NCBI GenBank assembly: GCA_030835025.1
Contig: JAUQWS010000049.1
Span: 1-57,757 of the forward strand
Direction: 5' to 3'
Source of the DNA: Ignavibacteria bacterium
GTDB lineage: Bacteria > Bacteroidota > Ignavibacteria > Tepidaquicellales > OLB5
Length of the DNA: 57,757 nt
Every line of letters starts with the position of its first letter. The first letter of the stretch is position 1. The notes below the pieces were generated by a model. It saw only the letters and a program-made list of their open reading frames with translations. It was not told the DNA's origin and searched no databases. Of this stretch, positions 17,214 through 25,431 are shown piece after piece. Made by a program: the position numbers and the translations under genes.

Positions 17214-17975
17214 TTACTTCACAAGCAGCATTTTCTTAGTAGAAGTGAAACCATCAGAAATGAAACGGTAGAAATAAACGCCGCTTGCAAGATTTGAGCC
17301 ATCGAACTCTGCAGTATAATACCCTGCATCTTTAATTTCATTTACAAGTGTTAATATTTCCTGACCCAACAGATTATACAGGCTTATGTGGACTTTGCCC
17401 TTAAGGGGGATTTCATATTCAATTTTGGATTTAGGGTTAGAAGGATTTGGATAGTTCTGCCCCAGCGCAAAAGTATTGGGCGGCTGGATGGTTATTGCTG
17501 ATTCAAGCTCAAAATACTCATAGCTTCCGTTGTAATCTATCTGCTTCAGGCGGTATTTATATGAACCGGTCTGGAGCTTTTTGTTTGTGAAAGTATAAGT
17601 AACGGGCTCGTTTGTGGTGCCGCTGCCCTGCGCAAATCCCGTCTTCTCCCATGAACTTCCATCCTTATCAACCCTCCGCTCAACGTCAAATCCTGAATTG
17701 TTCAGCTCAACTCCCGTTTGCCACGTTAGAACAACATCCACCCTGTTTGCAACCGAAGCGGTGAATGAAAGCAGGGTAACGGGAAGCGCTCCAAGGCAGA
17801 TAGTACCTGAGCCTGACCACGAGCCGTTTATCAGGATCTGATCGGCGCAAACATCAGCATTTGCTCCCACATCAACGCTGGAGCCTGCCTCGTAGGTGAT
17901 ATTGCTTGTCTGCCCTTTGGTGAGCAGCGTCAACAGCGTTATTAGGATAATTGCAAGTATTATGAGCGTTCTCAT
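17214..17975 (-). CDS. Short T9SS-tail surface protein, partner of fibre gene (module B)
   Basis: 253 residues and the counterpart of the protein at 5561. Signal peptide (1-22, ending TKGQ). A GANADVCADQILING segment and TICLGALPVTLLSFTASV share the two-cysteine motif. The LTWQTGVELNNSGFDVERR beta domain follows, then a C-terminal sorting domain with LGQNYPNPSNPKSKIEY and a final STKKMLLVK. It starts 5 nt after the stop of the fibre gene at 17,981, repeating the fibre-then-tail-protein order of module A. Since the fibre proteins carry no T9SS tail of their own, this protein may help anchor or export them (inference). Confidence 0.88.
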   Translation of the reverse strand: MRTLIILAIILITLLTLLTKGQTSNITYEAGSSVDVGANADVCADQILINGSWSGSGTICLGALPVTLLSFTASVANRVDVVLTWQTGVELNNSGFDVERRVDKDGSSWEKTGFAQGSGTTNEPVTYTFTNKKLQTGSYKYRLKQIDYNGSYEYFELESAITIQPPNTFALGQNYPNPSNPKSKIEYEIPLKGKVHISLYNLLGQEILTLVNEIKDAGYYTAEFDGSNLASGVYFYRFISDGFTSTKKMLLVK

Positions 17976-17980
17976 ATTCT

Positions 17981-19288
17981 TTATTCCTGTGTAAGTATAA
18001 CTTCCTTTACATTATTGCTTTGCCGAATTTGGTTGAGCTCAAGCTTAGCCAAACGCTCTTCGATAATTCTCATATTTTCGATTTCTGTTTTCAGCTTATC
18101 GTTTTCAGCTTTTAATTCCTGAATAGCTTTAACCATCACAGGCAAAAGATTTCCGTAAGTAGCTTCCCATTTTTCGGGGTTATCTTTAAGCACAAGGTTA
18201 AGCCACTCGACCCCGGCTGTCGTTTGAGCTTCATCAAGCTCCTGTGCAATGAATCCGGCTGTTGGCGCTTCCGTCATTTTGCTTCCGTCTGAAGTATTAT
18301 TGTCATACCATTCGCGTTTATCCCAGTTGAACTGGCGGGGATGAAGTTTTGTGATGAAATCAAGCCCAAGTGATAGCTCTGAAATATTTTTTTTATCTCT
18401 TGCATCAGAAAGCGATGTAATGCTCTGCACATTGCACCGCAGAGAGCCTACAAATTGGTTTCCCAGTGTGATCTGGTTACTTGCTGTAGGACTTGAAGGA
18501 TTAGCATCAATTCCGAGGAGTGTCAGGTTTTCTCCAGTTGTAACTGTTGAACCTGAATTGTAGCCGATTGCAGTATTGTAATTTCCTGTATTGTTGATAA
18601 GTGAATGGTGACCAATGGCTGTATTTTGCCATCCTGTAACATTATTGCGGAGCGCATCATAGCCAACAGCTGTATTCTGTGTTCCGGTTGTGTTGGAATA
18701 TAGGCTGTTGTTTCCCACTGATGTATTGTCGAAACCGGTTGTGTTATTGTATAGGGATGCTGAACCGAAAGCGGAATTATTATTGCCAGTTGTGTTTGAA
18801 CGCAAGGAAAATAGCCCTAAGGCTGAATTACCAAAACCGTTGTTAAGCAATAGAGATTCAAATCCCACTGCTGTGTTTTGACCCCCTGTGGTATTAAAGC
18901 GCAAAGAATACGCTCCGACGGCTACATTCACACTCCCAGTGGTGTTTGATGATAAAGAGCTGTAACCTATAGCTGTGTTCCACAAACCCGTAGTTGAGAA
19001 ATTACCTGAGTTAATACCAACAAAGGTGTTTTCTTGCCCGTAGTTATGTATAAACCTGTCCGTTCCTTTGAATATTACGCCGGTTGTTGAGCTTGTAGTA
19101 TTCGGAAGTACAAGGCTTCGGTTAAGGTTTAAATAACCGTTTGACTGACTGAGAGAGAAATAATCTGTTGCTCCATCCTTTATCTTAAACACACCGCTTG
19201 TGCCAAGCGTGTTGGTGATGTTCTGTGAGTATAGCAAATTGCAGATTATCAGACTGCAGATTATTGTAATTAATGTTTTTGTTTTCAT
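17981..19288 (-). CDS. Tail-fibre-like surface protein with S74 chaperone domain (B)
   Basis: 435 residues, the shortest of the four fibre proteins, with about nine 17-residue repeats against 13-14 in the others. Signal peptide (1-21, ending NLLYSQ), NTLGTSGVFKIKD head, repeats TGxxNTAxGxxSLxxNT, S74 domain with Ser294/Lys299, and a C-terminal coiled coil (IENMRIIEERLAKLELNQ). The head resembles A2 while the coiled coil resembles A3, so pieces may have been exchanged between copies. It follows the FecR-like gene by 24 nt and precedes the short T9SS protein by 5 nt. The dyad suggests self-cleavage after trimer folding, as known for phage endosialidase chaperones. Confidence 0.88.
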   Translation of the reverse strand: MKTKTLITIICSLIICNLLYSQNITNTLGTSGVFKIKDGATDYFSLSQSNGYLNLNRSLVLPNTTSSTTGVIFKGTDRFIHNYGQENTFVGINSGNFSTTGLWNTAIGYSSLSSNTTGSVNVAVGAYSLRFNTTGGQNTAVGFESLLLNNGFGNSALGLFSLRSNTTGNNNSAFGSASLYNNTTGFDNTSVGNNSLYSNTTGTQNTAVGYDALRNNVTGWQNTAIGHHSLINNTGNYNTAIGYNSGSTVTTGENLTLLGIDANPSSPTASNQITLGNQFVGSLRCNVQSITSLSDARDKKNISELSLGLDFITKLHPRQFNWDKREWYDNNTSDGSKMTEAPTAGFIAQELDEAQTTAGVEWLNLVLKDNPEKWEATYGNLLPVMVKAIQELKAENDKLKTEIENMRIIEERLAKLELNQIRQSNNVKEVILTQE

Positions 19289-19312
19289 GGTTATATACTT
19301 TATAAATTTTAA

Positions 19313-20203
19313 TTATTCTTCCCACCATTTTTCTTCAACGGAATCCAAAGGCTCTACAATTATTGATGATCCCGTGACTTTACACATGTTGCCTTCATCT
19401 ACAATTGTTGGCTTACGAATATCTCTTGTTTTTTCGACCCTTGATGACAATTCCATCATTTTTGTCCCGAATTCCTCTGCTGAAATTTTATTCTCAGAAA
19501 ATTGAATACTTAATTTTTCCAGCTCCCGTGCCATTGCTTCTTCTTCAGAGAAATTATAACCAATATTAGTAACTTCAACTGAACCTTCATAAACTCTGAT
19601 CACATCAATTGTATCGTCCCCATCAATTTGAACATCGTGCGAATAATGAGTCTTTGTATGTATTACGGATGACTTTATTCCGACTGTTCTAACCTTACTT
19701 TTCTTGCCCTTTTCTGATTTGAATTTCACTTTTCCCTTTTTGAGCTCAAGTGTTTCCTGCTCGTTTATTCGTTCACATAAATTCTGAAGGCGAGGTACAA
19801 TCAGATTTGAGTTTTCATTTACATATATATAGAACGAACCTGTAATATCATCAGGATTATCATTGGGCAGGTATGCATTAAGAACCAGTCCGGAACCAGC
19901 ATCAGTATAAACTGTTGTTCCTTCGATCAGAATATCTCCTTTTTGCAGCTTTTTATCAACAACAACATAAAGTGTTTCAAATTCTTTGGTGCATCCGCTG
20001 ATTACCTTAGGCTCCTTTATCATTCCAGTTGCAGTGCCAATTACATGAGCTACTTTAAAGAAACATCTATTACTGCCAAGGAATTCACGGTGTAATACTT
20101 CGTAATTTTCGCCGTCAAACAGAAGTGAATCGTGTCCGTCATTGAGTGCCGAAGCGCCGGCACAGAGCGTAATTGATAAAATGAAAAAGATAATTGTCTT
20201 CAT
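19313..20203 (-). CDS. Secreted FecR-like domain protein
   Basis: 296 residues from the ATG at 20,203, which begins a signal peptide (MKTIIFFILSITLCAGASA). An in-frame start at 20,245 would overlap the preceding gene and add 14 charged residues. The core (about 85-215) reads like a FecR/PKD-type jelly roll: LQKGDILIEGTTVYTDAGSG, ELKKGKVKFKSEKG, then DVIRVYEGSVEVTN. The C-terminal third is helical and acidic and ends in a WWEE motif. In classical systems FecR is an inner-membrane anti-sigma protein; this one is secreted, with no nearby sigma factor, so it is more likely a surface or periplasmic FecR-domain protein. It holds the slot that propeller proteins fill in module A. Confidence 0.75.
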   Translation of the reverse strand: MKTIIFFILSITLCAGASALNDGHDSLLFDGENYEVLHREFLGSNRCFFKVAHVIGTATGMIKEPKVISGCTKEFETLYVVVDKKLQKGDILIEGTTVYTDAGSGLVLNAYLPNDNPDDITGSFYIYVNENSNLIVPRLQNLCERINEQETLELKKGKVKFKSEKGKKSKVRTVGIKSSVIHTKTHYSHDVQIDGDDTIDVIRVYEGSVEVTNIGYNFSEEEAMARELEKLSIQFSENKISAEEFGTKMMELSSRVEKTRDIRKPTIVDEGNMCKVTGSSIIVEPLDSVEEKWWEE

Positions 20204-20222
20204 AATTGGATTAATTTTGGTT

Positions 20223-20417
20223 TCAAGCAGCCTTTGCTGAGCCATTCATTGTTTTTATTTCCTTATAAAGCTTTAAACAGGCATCGGCTATGGCCTTATC
20301 CTGATCACAATTTAGAATGCGCTGCAGTTTGGCTATCATCCCGTGCGTTGAGGGCTTAAGCCTGTAGCCGCGGGTTTTCTTTTGTTCTGAGGTATTAATT
20401 GACTTATTTCTTTTCAT
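20223..20417 (-). CDS. Small ribbon-helix-helix-like protein leading operon B
   Basis: 64 residues; basic N-terminal arm (MKRNKSINTSEQKKT), then strand RGYRLKP, helix STHGMIAKLQRIL, turn NCDQDK, helix AIADACLKLYKEI. This is the ribbon-helix-helix pattern shared with the 14,626 protein. It is the first gene of operon B and lies 19 nt before the FecR-like gene. Its promoter carries the same 31-bp inverted repeat as operon A, making it a candidate autoregulator. I see no toxin partner, so a toxin-antitoxin role is not supported. The two copies differ enough in sequence that cross-regulation is open. Confidence 0.75.
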   Translation of the reverse strand: MKRNKSINTSEQKKTRGYRLKPSTHGMIAKLQRILNCDQDKAIADACLKLYKEIKTMNGSAKAA

Positions 20418-20448
20418 TTTTTTTCCCGTTTTGTTCTTTACTTGTGCT

Positions 20449-20492
20449 GTGCACGGTTACAAACTTACTCAGCGTGCACGTGCCGCTGCAAA
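20449..20492 (-). promoter_or_regulatory. Operator and core promoter of surface operon B
   Basis: Same inverted repeat as at 14,869: GTGCACG (20,449-20,455) / CGTGCAC (20,473-20,479), total 31 bp. Leftward promoter TTTG (20,489-20,492), 21 bases, TAAGTTTG (20,460-20,467), matching TAnnTTTG. Bases inside the spacer are also shared (TTACAAAC against GTACAAAC). Confidence 0.7.
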
Positions 20493-20540
20493 GAAATTTT
20501 AGTATAGAACTAATAAGTCATAGTTAATAAGAACTTTAAA

Positions 20541-20553
20541 TATTGTTGATTTT
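20541..20553 (+). promoter_or_regulatory. Conserved TATTGTTGATTTT element before helical gene B
   Basis: Identical 13-mer to 14,961-14,973, again 62 nt from the inverted repeat. Likely part of the rightward promoter. Confidence 0.45.
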
Positions 20554-20595
20554 TGTTAAATTTTTAAGGATCTTGCGCATCAAAACCTAATAAGC

Positions 20596-22050
20596 TTGAA
20601 AGAGATAAAACTGATAGTTTTCCTTAAATCGCTCAGCCGGGAGGAAATGACACTTTTCGAAAAGTTCATTGCTTCGCCGTATTTCAATTCAGTCAGAAAC
20701 CACACCCGGCTCTTAAGTGAACTCATAAAATTCCACCCGGGATTTGATAATGCAGGGCTAAGCGCGGAGTATCTTCATGAAAGGATCTTCCCGGGAAAGA
20801 AGTTTAATAAACAGGTAATGTGGAACCTAAGCTCCGGGCTGGAAAAACTTGCACGGGATTTCCTCGTACAGCTTGCACTTAACAAGAATCCTCACACAAA
20901 GCACACGCTAATATTTGATGAGCTTCTTACCCGGGGTCTTCATAAGCAATACACAAGAGAGCTTGATGAACTTGAAAAGCTGCTTAGCTCCGCAAGAATA
21001 GACAGTACATACTACTACAATATCTGGCTGCTTGAGCAAAGCAGGATAACGTACTGGCAAAAGGCAAAAGGGCTTCAGAATGTGTTCGCAGAAAACATTT
21101 TCCGGTCTGGTGAATATCTTGCTCTTGAGTTTCTTCTGAAGCTTTACAAAGCTGCAAGTGACTCGTTATTCTTCAGAGATTCATACAACGAAAAAGATAA
21201 ACACGGAAGCCTTGAGGGTGTTCTTAAGAGCATCAGGCTTGATGAAATGGCTGAGCAATTCAGAAGAAGCACATCACCAAATGCAGGACTTATAGAATTC
21301 TATTGTAATCTAACACAAATTGCAGCAAATGTGAACAATCCAGATACTTTTTTTAGGGCGATGGATTTTCTTTTCAAGAACCATGAACTTTTCAAGATTG
21401 ACGAAAAACGGAACATTGTTTCGGTCCTTGAGAACCATTGTTTATTCCGCGCTGCGGAAGGAAAACTGGAGCTGAGAAAAGAGCTTTTTGCGCTGCATGG
21501 GTTCAGACTGAAAAACAATGTGCTTACATATGAGAACGGAAAGTTCAACAAGACGCATTTTATTCAGATAGTGAATAATGCAATTGTCCTGAAGAAGTAT
21601 AAATGGGTCAGGAAATTCATAAATGAAAGTTCGGATTCGCTTGTTGAAGAACACAGAGAACCTATTAAAGCTCTGGCTGAAGGATTGCTTTACATTGGAC
21701 TGAAGAAATACAATAAAGTAATTGAATCACTCAACCGGGTAGAATTCATAGATGCAAGAGATAAGGTCCAGGAGAAGAACCTGAGAGCAAGAGCATATTA
21801 CGATTTGGGCGAGCATGATACTCTGTTAAGCCATATTGATACGGCCAAACATTTCCTCAGGAAAAACAGAACTATCAGCGAAAGCCGGAAAGAATCTTAT
21901 GTTAACTTTTACAATTACCTGCAGAAACTTGCGGTTGCCCGCGAGAAAATGGATGACGTTTCAATAAACCAGCTGAAAAAAAAGATTATCAGCGAAAAAA
22001 GGATCCTGTTCAGGAACTGGCTACTGGAAAGAGTTGAGAGGCTGAAATAA
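20596..22050 (+). CDS. Helical protein of unknown function, module B
   Basis: 484 residues. The start is TTG: the residues that follow (KEIKLIVFLKSLSREEM) align exactly with the ATG start of the relative at 15,018 (RDIKLINILKTLSKVEM), and no ATG is nearby. Same architecture: conserved N-terminal block (EKFIASPYFNS, HPGFD, RIFPGKKFNKQVMWNLSS), then all-helical TPR-like repeats and a basic C-terminus with the NWLLERVERLK motif. Cytoplasmic by absence of a signal. Divergent from operon B across 178 bp. Function unknown; three copies in or at the edge of 22 kb mark it as a lineage-expanded family. Confidence 0.85.
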   Translation: MKEIKLIVFLKSLSREEMTLFEKFIASPYFNSVRNHTRLLSELIKFHPGFDNAGLSAEYLHERIFPGKKFNKQVMWNLSSGLEKLARDFLVQLALNKNPHTKHTLIFDELLTRGLHKQYTRELDELEKLLSSARIDSTYYYNIWLLEQSRITYWQKAKGLQNVFAENIFRSGEYLALEFLLKLYKAASDSLFFRDSYNEKDKHGSLEGVLKSIRLDEMAEQFRRSTSPNAGLIEFYCNLTQIAANVNNPDTFFRAMDFLFKNHELFKIDEKRNIVSVLENHCLFRAAEGKLELRKELFALHGFRLKNNVLTYENGKFNKTHFIQIVNNAIVLKKYKWVRKFINESSDSLVEEHREPIKALAEGLLYIGLKKYNKVIESLNRVEFIDARDKVQEKNLRARAYYDLGEHDTLLSHIDTAKHFLRKNRTISESRKESYVNFYNYLQKLAVAREKMDDVSINQLKKKIISEKRILFRNWLLERVERLK

Positions 22051-22154
22051 TTATCCCTGGCTATTTGGATTTAAAGCTTTCACGAAACTAGTTATCTTTA
22101 AATCTTTCCTAAAGGTTCAAAAATTTCATCATAAAGTATTGAAAAATCATAATA

Positions 22155-23828
22155 ATGGCAGATAATAAAATAATATTTTCAATGGTGGGTGTAAGTAAGA
22201 CCTTTCCTCCGCAGAAACAGGTTTTAAAGAACATTTACCTTTCGTTCTTTTACGGAGCAAAAATAGGCATCATTGGTCTTAACGGATCGGGTAAATCTAC
22301 CCTGCTTAAAATTATAGCAGGGGTTGAAGATAACTTCGACGGTGAAGTGCACTTTACCAAAGAGTACAGTATCGGACTGCTGGAGCAGGAGCCGTATCTT
22401 GATGAAACCAAAACCGTTAAGGAGATAATTCAAGAGGGTGCACAGGAAATTGTTGATATTCTGAAGGAATATGAAGAGGTGAATAATAAGTTCAGCGAGC
22501 CGATGGATGATGATGAAATGACAAAGCTGATTGAGCGTCAGGGCGAGCTTACCGAGCTTATCGATCACCATAACGGATGGGAGCTTGATGCAAAGCTTGA
22601 GCGGGCAATGGACGCTCTCAGGACTCCCGAAGGCGATGCACTTGTAAAGAACTTAAGCGGCGGTGAAAAAAGGCGTGTAGCGCTATGCCGTTTACTCTTA
22701 AAAGAGCCTGATATTTTATTACTTGATGAACCGACAAATCACTTGGATGCCGAATCAATTGACTGGCTGGAGCAGCATTTGAAGCAGTACAAAGGAACAG
22801 TCATTGCCATTACACATGACAGGTACTTTCTCGATAACGTTGCCGGGTGGATACTTGAGCTTGATAGAGGTGAAGGGATTCCCTGGGAAGGAAATTACTC
22901 AAGCTGGCTTGAACAGAAAACAAAACGGCTTGAGCTTGAAGAGAAGCAGGAATCAAAGCGCAGAAAAACACTTGAGCGTGAGCTTGAGTGGGTAAGGATG
23001 TCGCCTCGCGCAAGGCATGCAAAATCAAAAGCAAGACTTGAGAGCTATGACAAGATGATGAATGAAGATACCAAACAGAAGGAAGAAAAGCTTGAGATAT
23101 TCATACCAAACGGTCCGCGCCTGGGCAATAAAGTTATTGATGCTGTTCATATCAAAAAAGCATTCGGCGAAAAACTTCTTTTTGATGACCTGAACTTTTC
23201 GCTTCCGCCTGCCGGAATAGTCGGTATCATAGGTCCGAACGGCGCAGGGAAGACAACACTTTTCAGAATGATCCTCGGCACGGAAAAACCGGATGCGGGA
23301 AAGTTTGATATCGGCGAAACCGTACAGGTTGGATATATTGACCAGGCGCACGCAGAGATCGACCCGAACAAGACTGTGTGGGAAGCAATATCAGAAGGAC
23401 AGGAATTTATAGAGCTTGGAGGCAAACAGTTCAACAGCCGCGCGTATGTATCGCGATTCAATTTCAGCGGAACAGACCAAAGCAAGAAAGTCGGAGTGCT
23501 CTCCGGCGGTGAGCGTAACAGGCTGCATCTTGCACTAACATTAAAATCACAGGCGAATGTGCTTTTGCTTGATGAGCCTACAAATGATATTGACGTTAAC
23601 ACTTTAAGGGCGCTTGAAGAAGCGCTTGAGGATTTTGCAGGCTGTGCCGTGATAATTTCGCATGACAGGTGGTTTTTGGATAGAGTGGCTACTCATATAC
23701 TCTCGTTTGAGGGTGATTCCGAAGTATATTATTATGAAGGCGGATATACTGATTATGAAGAGAATAAGAAAAAGCGCCTTGGTGATGTTGAGCCCAAAAG
23801 AGTTAGATATAAAAAACTTGTAGGATGA
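22155..23828 (+). CDS. ettA: Energy-dependent translational throttle protein EttA (ABC-F)
   Basis: 557 residues, the usual EttA length. Two ABC ATPase cassettes without membrane domains: Walker A GLNGSGKST (41-49), signature LSGGEKRR, Walker B LLLDEPTNHLD, then the linker, then the second Walker A GPNGAGKTT, LSGGERNR and LLLDEPTNDID. EttA binds the ribosomal E site and gates the first steps of elongation according to ATP/ADP level. The insert between half-sites has the EttA-type arm, and the linker has the basic RMSPRARHAKSKARLESY segment. ATG start; a hairpin follows the gene. It follows helical gene B by 104 bp but is probably an independent housekeeping gene. Confidence 0.93.
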   Translation: MADNKIIFSMVGVSKTFPPQKQVLKNIYLSFFYGAKIGIIGLNGSGKSTLLKIIAGVEDNFDGEVHFTKEYSIGLLEQEPYLDETKTVKEIIQEGAQEIVDILKEYEEVNNKFSEPMDDDEMTKLIERQGELTELIDHHNGWELDAKLERAMDALRTPEGDALVKNLSGGEKRRVALCRLLLKEPDILLLDEPTNHLDAESIDWLEQHLKQYKGTVIAITHDRYFLDNVAGWILELDRGEGIPWEGNYSSWLEQKTKRLELEEKQESKRRKTLERELEWVRMSPRARHAKSKARLESYDKMMNEDTKQKEEKLEIFIPNGPRLGNKVIDAVHIKKAFGEKLLFDDLNFSLPPAGIVGIIGPNGAGKTTLFRMILGTEKPDAGKFDIGETVQVGYIDQAHAEIDPNKTVWEAISEGQEFIELGGKQFNSRAYVSRFNFSGTDQSKKVGVLSGGERNRLHLALTLKSQANVLLLDEPTNDIDVNTLRALEEALEDFAGCAVIISHDRWFLDRVATHILSFEGDSEVYYYEGGYTDYEENKKKRLGDVEPKRVRYKKLVG

Positions 23829-23852
23829 AACCGCAGGGGTCCCGCTGCGGTT
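23829..23852 (+). terminator. Hairpin after ettA
   Basis: Perfect 8-bp stem AACCGCAG / CTGCGGTT with an 8-nt loop, starting one base after the ettA stop. It is followed by AAAG, not a T run, so it may be an attenuating or mRNA-stabilising hairpin between ettA and the membrane protein gene. Confidence 0.5.
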
Positions 23853-23876
23853 AAAGAAAGAAACAAAACCCGAAAA

Positions 23877-24563
23877 ATGACCCGATTATTTGCTGATTTA
23901 CGAGATAACAACCGTTACACGGTTTCAATAGTCCTTGTGATTTCCTGCCTGCTGAGTGTTGCCCTGAATATTTTCAGAGTGTACTATTCCGGCGAGATAA
24001 CCTATGTTTTTCTGCTTTGGAACCTGTTCCTTGCCGGAATTCCGTACGTAATAAGCACATTCTTCCTGCTATATTACAGGAGCCTGAAGCCTGCTGTTGT
24101 TTTGTGGATGATTGCAGTAGTTTGGCTGCTCTTCTTCCCGAATGCGCCGTATATCGTAACTGATTTTTTCCATTTTGAGCCGCGTGATAATGTTCCCTAC
24201 TGGTATGATCTTTCTTTGATCATGTCACTTGCGTGGAACGGGCTGATGCTTGGATTTATCTCGCTGTATGATATGCAGACGGCTATAGGCAGAAGATTCG
24301 GGAATCTGAAGGGCTGGTTCTTCTCGGTAATATCGCTTGTGCTTGGCAGTTTTGGCATTTACCTGGGCAGATATGAGAGATTTAATTCCTGGGACGTAAT
24401 TGCAAATCCGCTGCACCTGATGCGCGATATTACAGATAAATTCCTGAATCCGTTTTCACACCCGCGCACTATTTTTGTTACAGCGCTTTTCTCTGTATTT
24501 CTTGGTATCGGTTATATTACTCTTGTTAAGCTCATCCGCCCGGAAAAGTCTTCACAAAAATAG
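23877..24563 (+). CDS. DUF1361-family membrane protein
   Basis: 228 residues with about six to seven transmembrane helices. The conserved LFFPNAPYIVTDFFHF stretch, with its helix-breaking NAPY and acidic TDF, followed by WYDLSL and LGRYERFNSWD, is diagnostic of the DUF1361 family of uncharacterised inner-membrane proteins. ATG start 48 nt after ettA, on the far side of a hairpin. The C-terminus is charged (IRPEKSSQK). No role is known for the family; nothing in the neighbourhood suggests one. Confidence 0.85.
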   Translation: MTRLFADLRDNNRYTVSIVLVISCLLSVALNIFRVYYSGEITYVFLLWNLFLAGIPYVISTFFLLYYRSLKPAVVLWMIAVVWLLFFPNAPYIVTDFFHFEPRDNVPYWYDLSLIMSLAWNGLMLGFISLYDMQTAIGRRFGNLKGWFFSVISLVLGSFGIYLGRYERFNSWDVIANPLHLMRDITDKFLNPFSHPRTIFVTALFSVFLGIGYITLVKLIRPEKSSQK

Positions 24564-24734
24564 ATATGTTCAAAAGCTGAAACTTTCCCCAAAATCTTCT
24601 TCTTAAGAGGCGATTTTATATAGTTTAACCCCCGGCAAACTAATTCTAAAAACATTCCCGAAATTTTTTCCATAAAAAATGAACACTGCGGTCTTTTTTT
24701 TAACAATAGTTATAGCTAATTTTATAGTAATCCA

Positions 24735-25307
24735 ATGGGTATTCTGAATTCACTGTTTAGAGGATTCCACCAGGCGGTAAATGGCGGAAAAGATGTACTG
24801 GAGCCTGTTGAGGGGATAAGCTTTGAAGATTGGGCAAAATCCAATGCAAAGCTTGCATCGGGAACAAGTGCTGATGAACTGGCTAAAGAGCTGGGCATCG
24901 ATAGGCCCCGGTGGGATAGAGCCAACGAAGAATGGCTTGCTAGATTAAAAAACGATAAGACCTTTACGCTTTCGGTGAAATATGCGGGCATTTTCAATAA
25001 AAATGCCGAAGGCAACTTACCTAAGAAGGAAAACTTCACCGAAAATACTTACCCTTTAGAAAAATACGTCGAAGTGACGGTGGCAATGGATTACCTTGGC
25101 AAACAGGGCAGAGATGCGCAGGATGTGCTGAAGGATTTCGGGCTTACAACAGCGGATTATTCAAACTTGGGCTCTTTCTGGAGCAAGAAGATATTGTTCT
25201 CTCCGCTCGGGGTTGGAACAAGGTTCCAAACCCTGATGATGGAGTACCGCGAGAAGTATGAAAAAGTGATCCGGGAAGACGGAACACACGACGATATAGA
25301 GTTTTAA
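24735..25307 (+). CDS. Conserved protein of unknown function (cluster gene 1)
   Basis: 190 residues, soluble, no signal. An N-terminal segment EPVEGISFEDWAKSNAKLASG (split by a conserved Gly) leads into GIDRPRWDRANEEWLARL. After a variable linker comes a second conserved block LGKQGRDAQDVLKDFGLTTADYSNLGSFWSKK and a helical end. The next gene is a clear duplicate. I recall similar proteins annotated only as a DUF (possibly DUF6620) but cannot confirm the name. First of five rightward genes, 24.7-27.8 kb, with short gaps, all unrecognised apart from zinc ribbons and a chaperone-like fold. The ATG start gives MGILNSLFRG, a Gly2 amphipathic N-terminus missing from its copy. Confidence 0.75.
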   Translation: MGILNSLFRGFHQAVNGGKDVLEPVEGISFEDWAKSNAKLASGTSADELAKELGIDRPRWDRANEEWLARLKNDKTFTLSVKYAGIFNKNAEGNLPKKENFTENTYPLEKYVEVTVAMDYLGKQGRDAQDVLKDFGLTTADYSNLGSFWSKKILFSPLGVGTRFQTLMMEYREKYEKVIREDGTHDDIEF

Positions 25308-25431
25308 GAGAAGCAATCAAGATAATAGTAAAGCTGTATCATAGGATATGGGCTGCCCGGTATTTTCACAATATCAGGCATCATAGTTAATAATTTAAAT
25401 AACCGATTTTAAGAACTTAAACAAAAAAATC

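Noticed and set aside
5561-19288. Prophage or tail-fibre locus
   Set aside because: S74 domains occur in phage tail spikes, but there is no terminase, capsid, portal, lysis or integrase gene, and T9SS-tail proteins share the operons.
14626-20417. Type II toxin-antitoxin modules based on the small RHH-like proteins
   Set aside because: No toxin-sized partner (RelE, MazF or PIN type) lies next to either; the following genes are secreted proteins.
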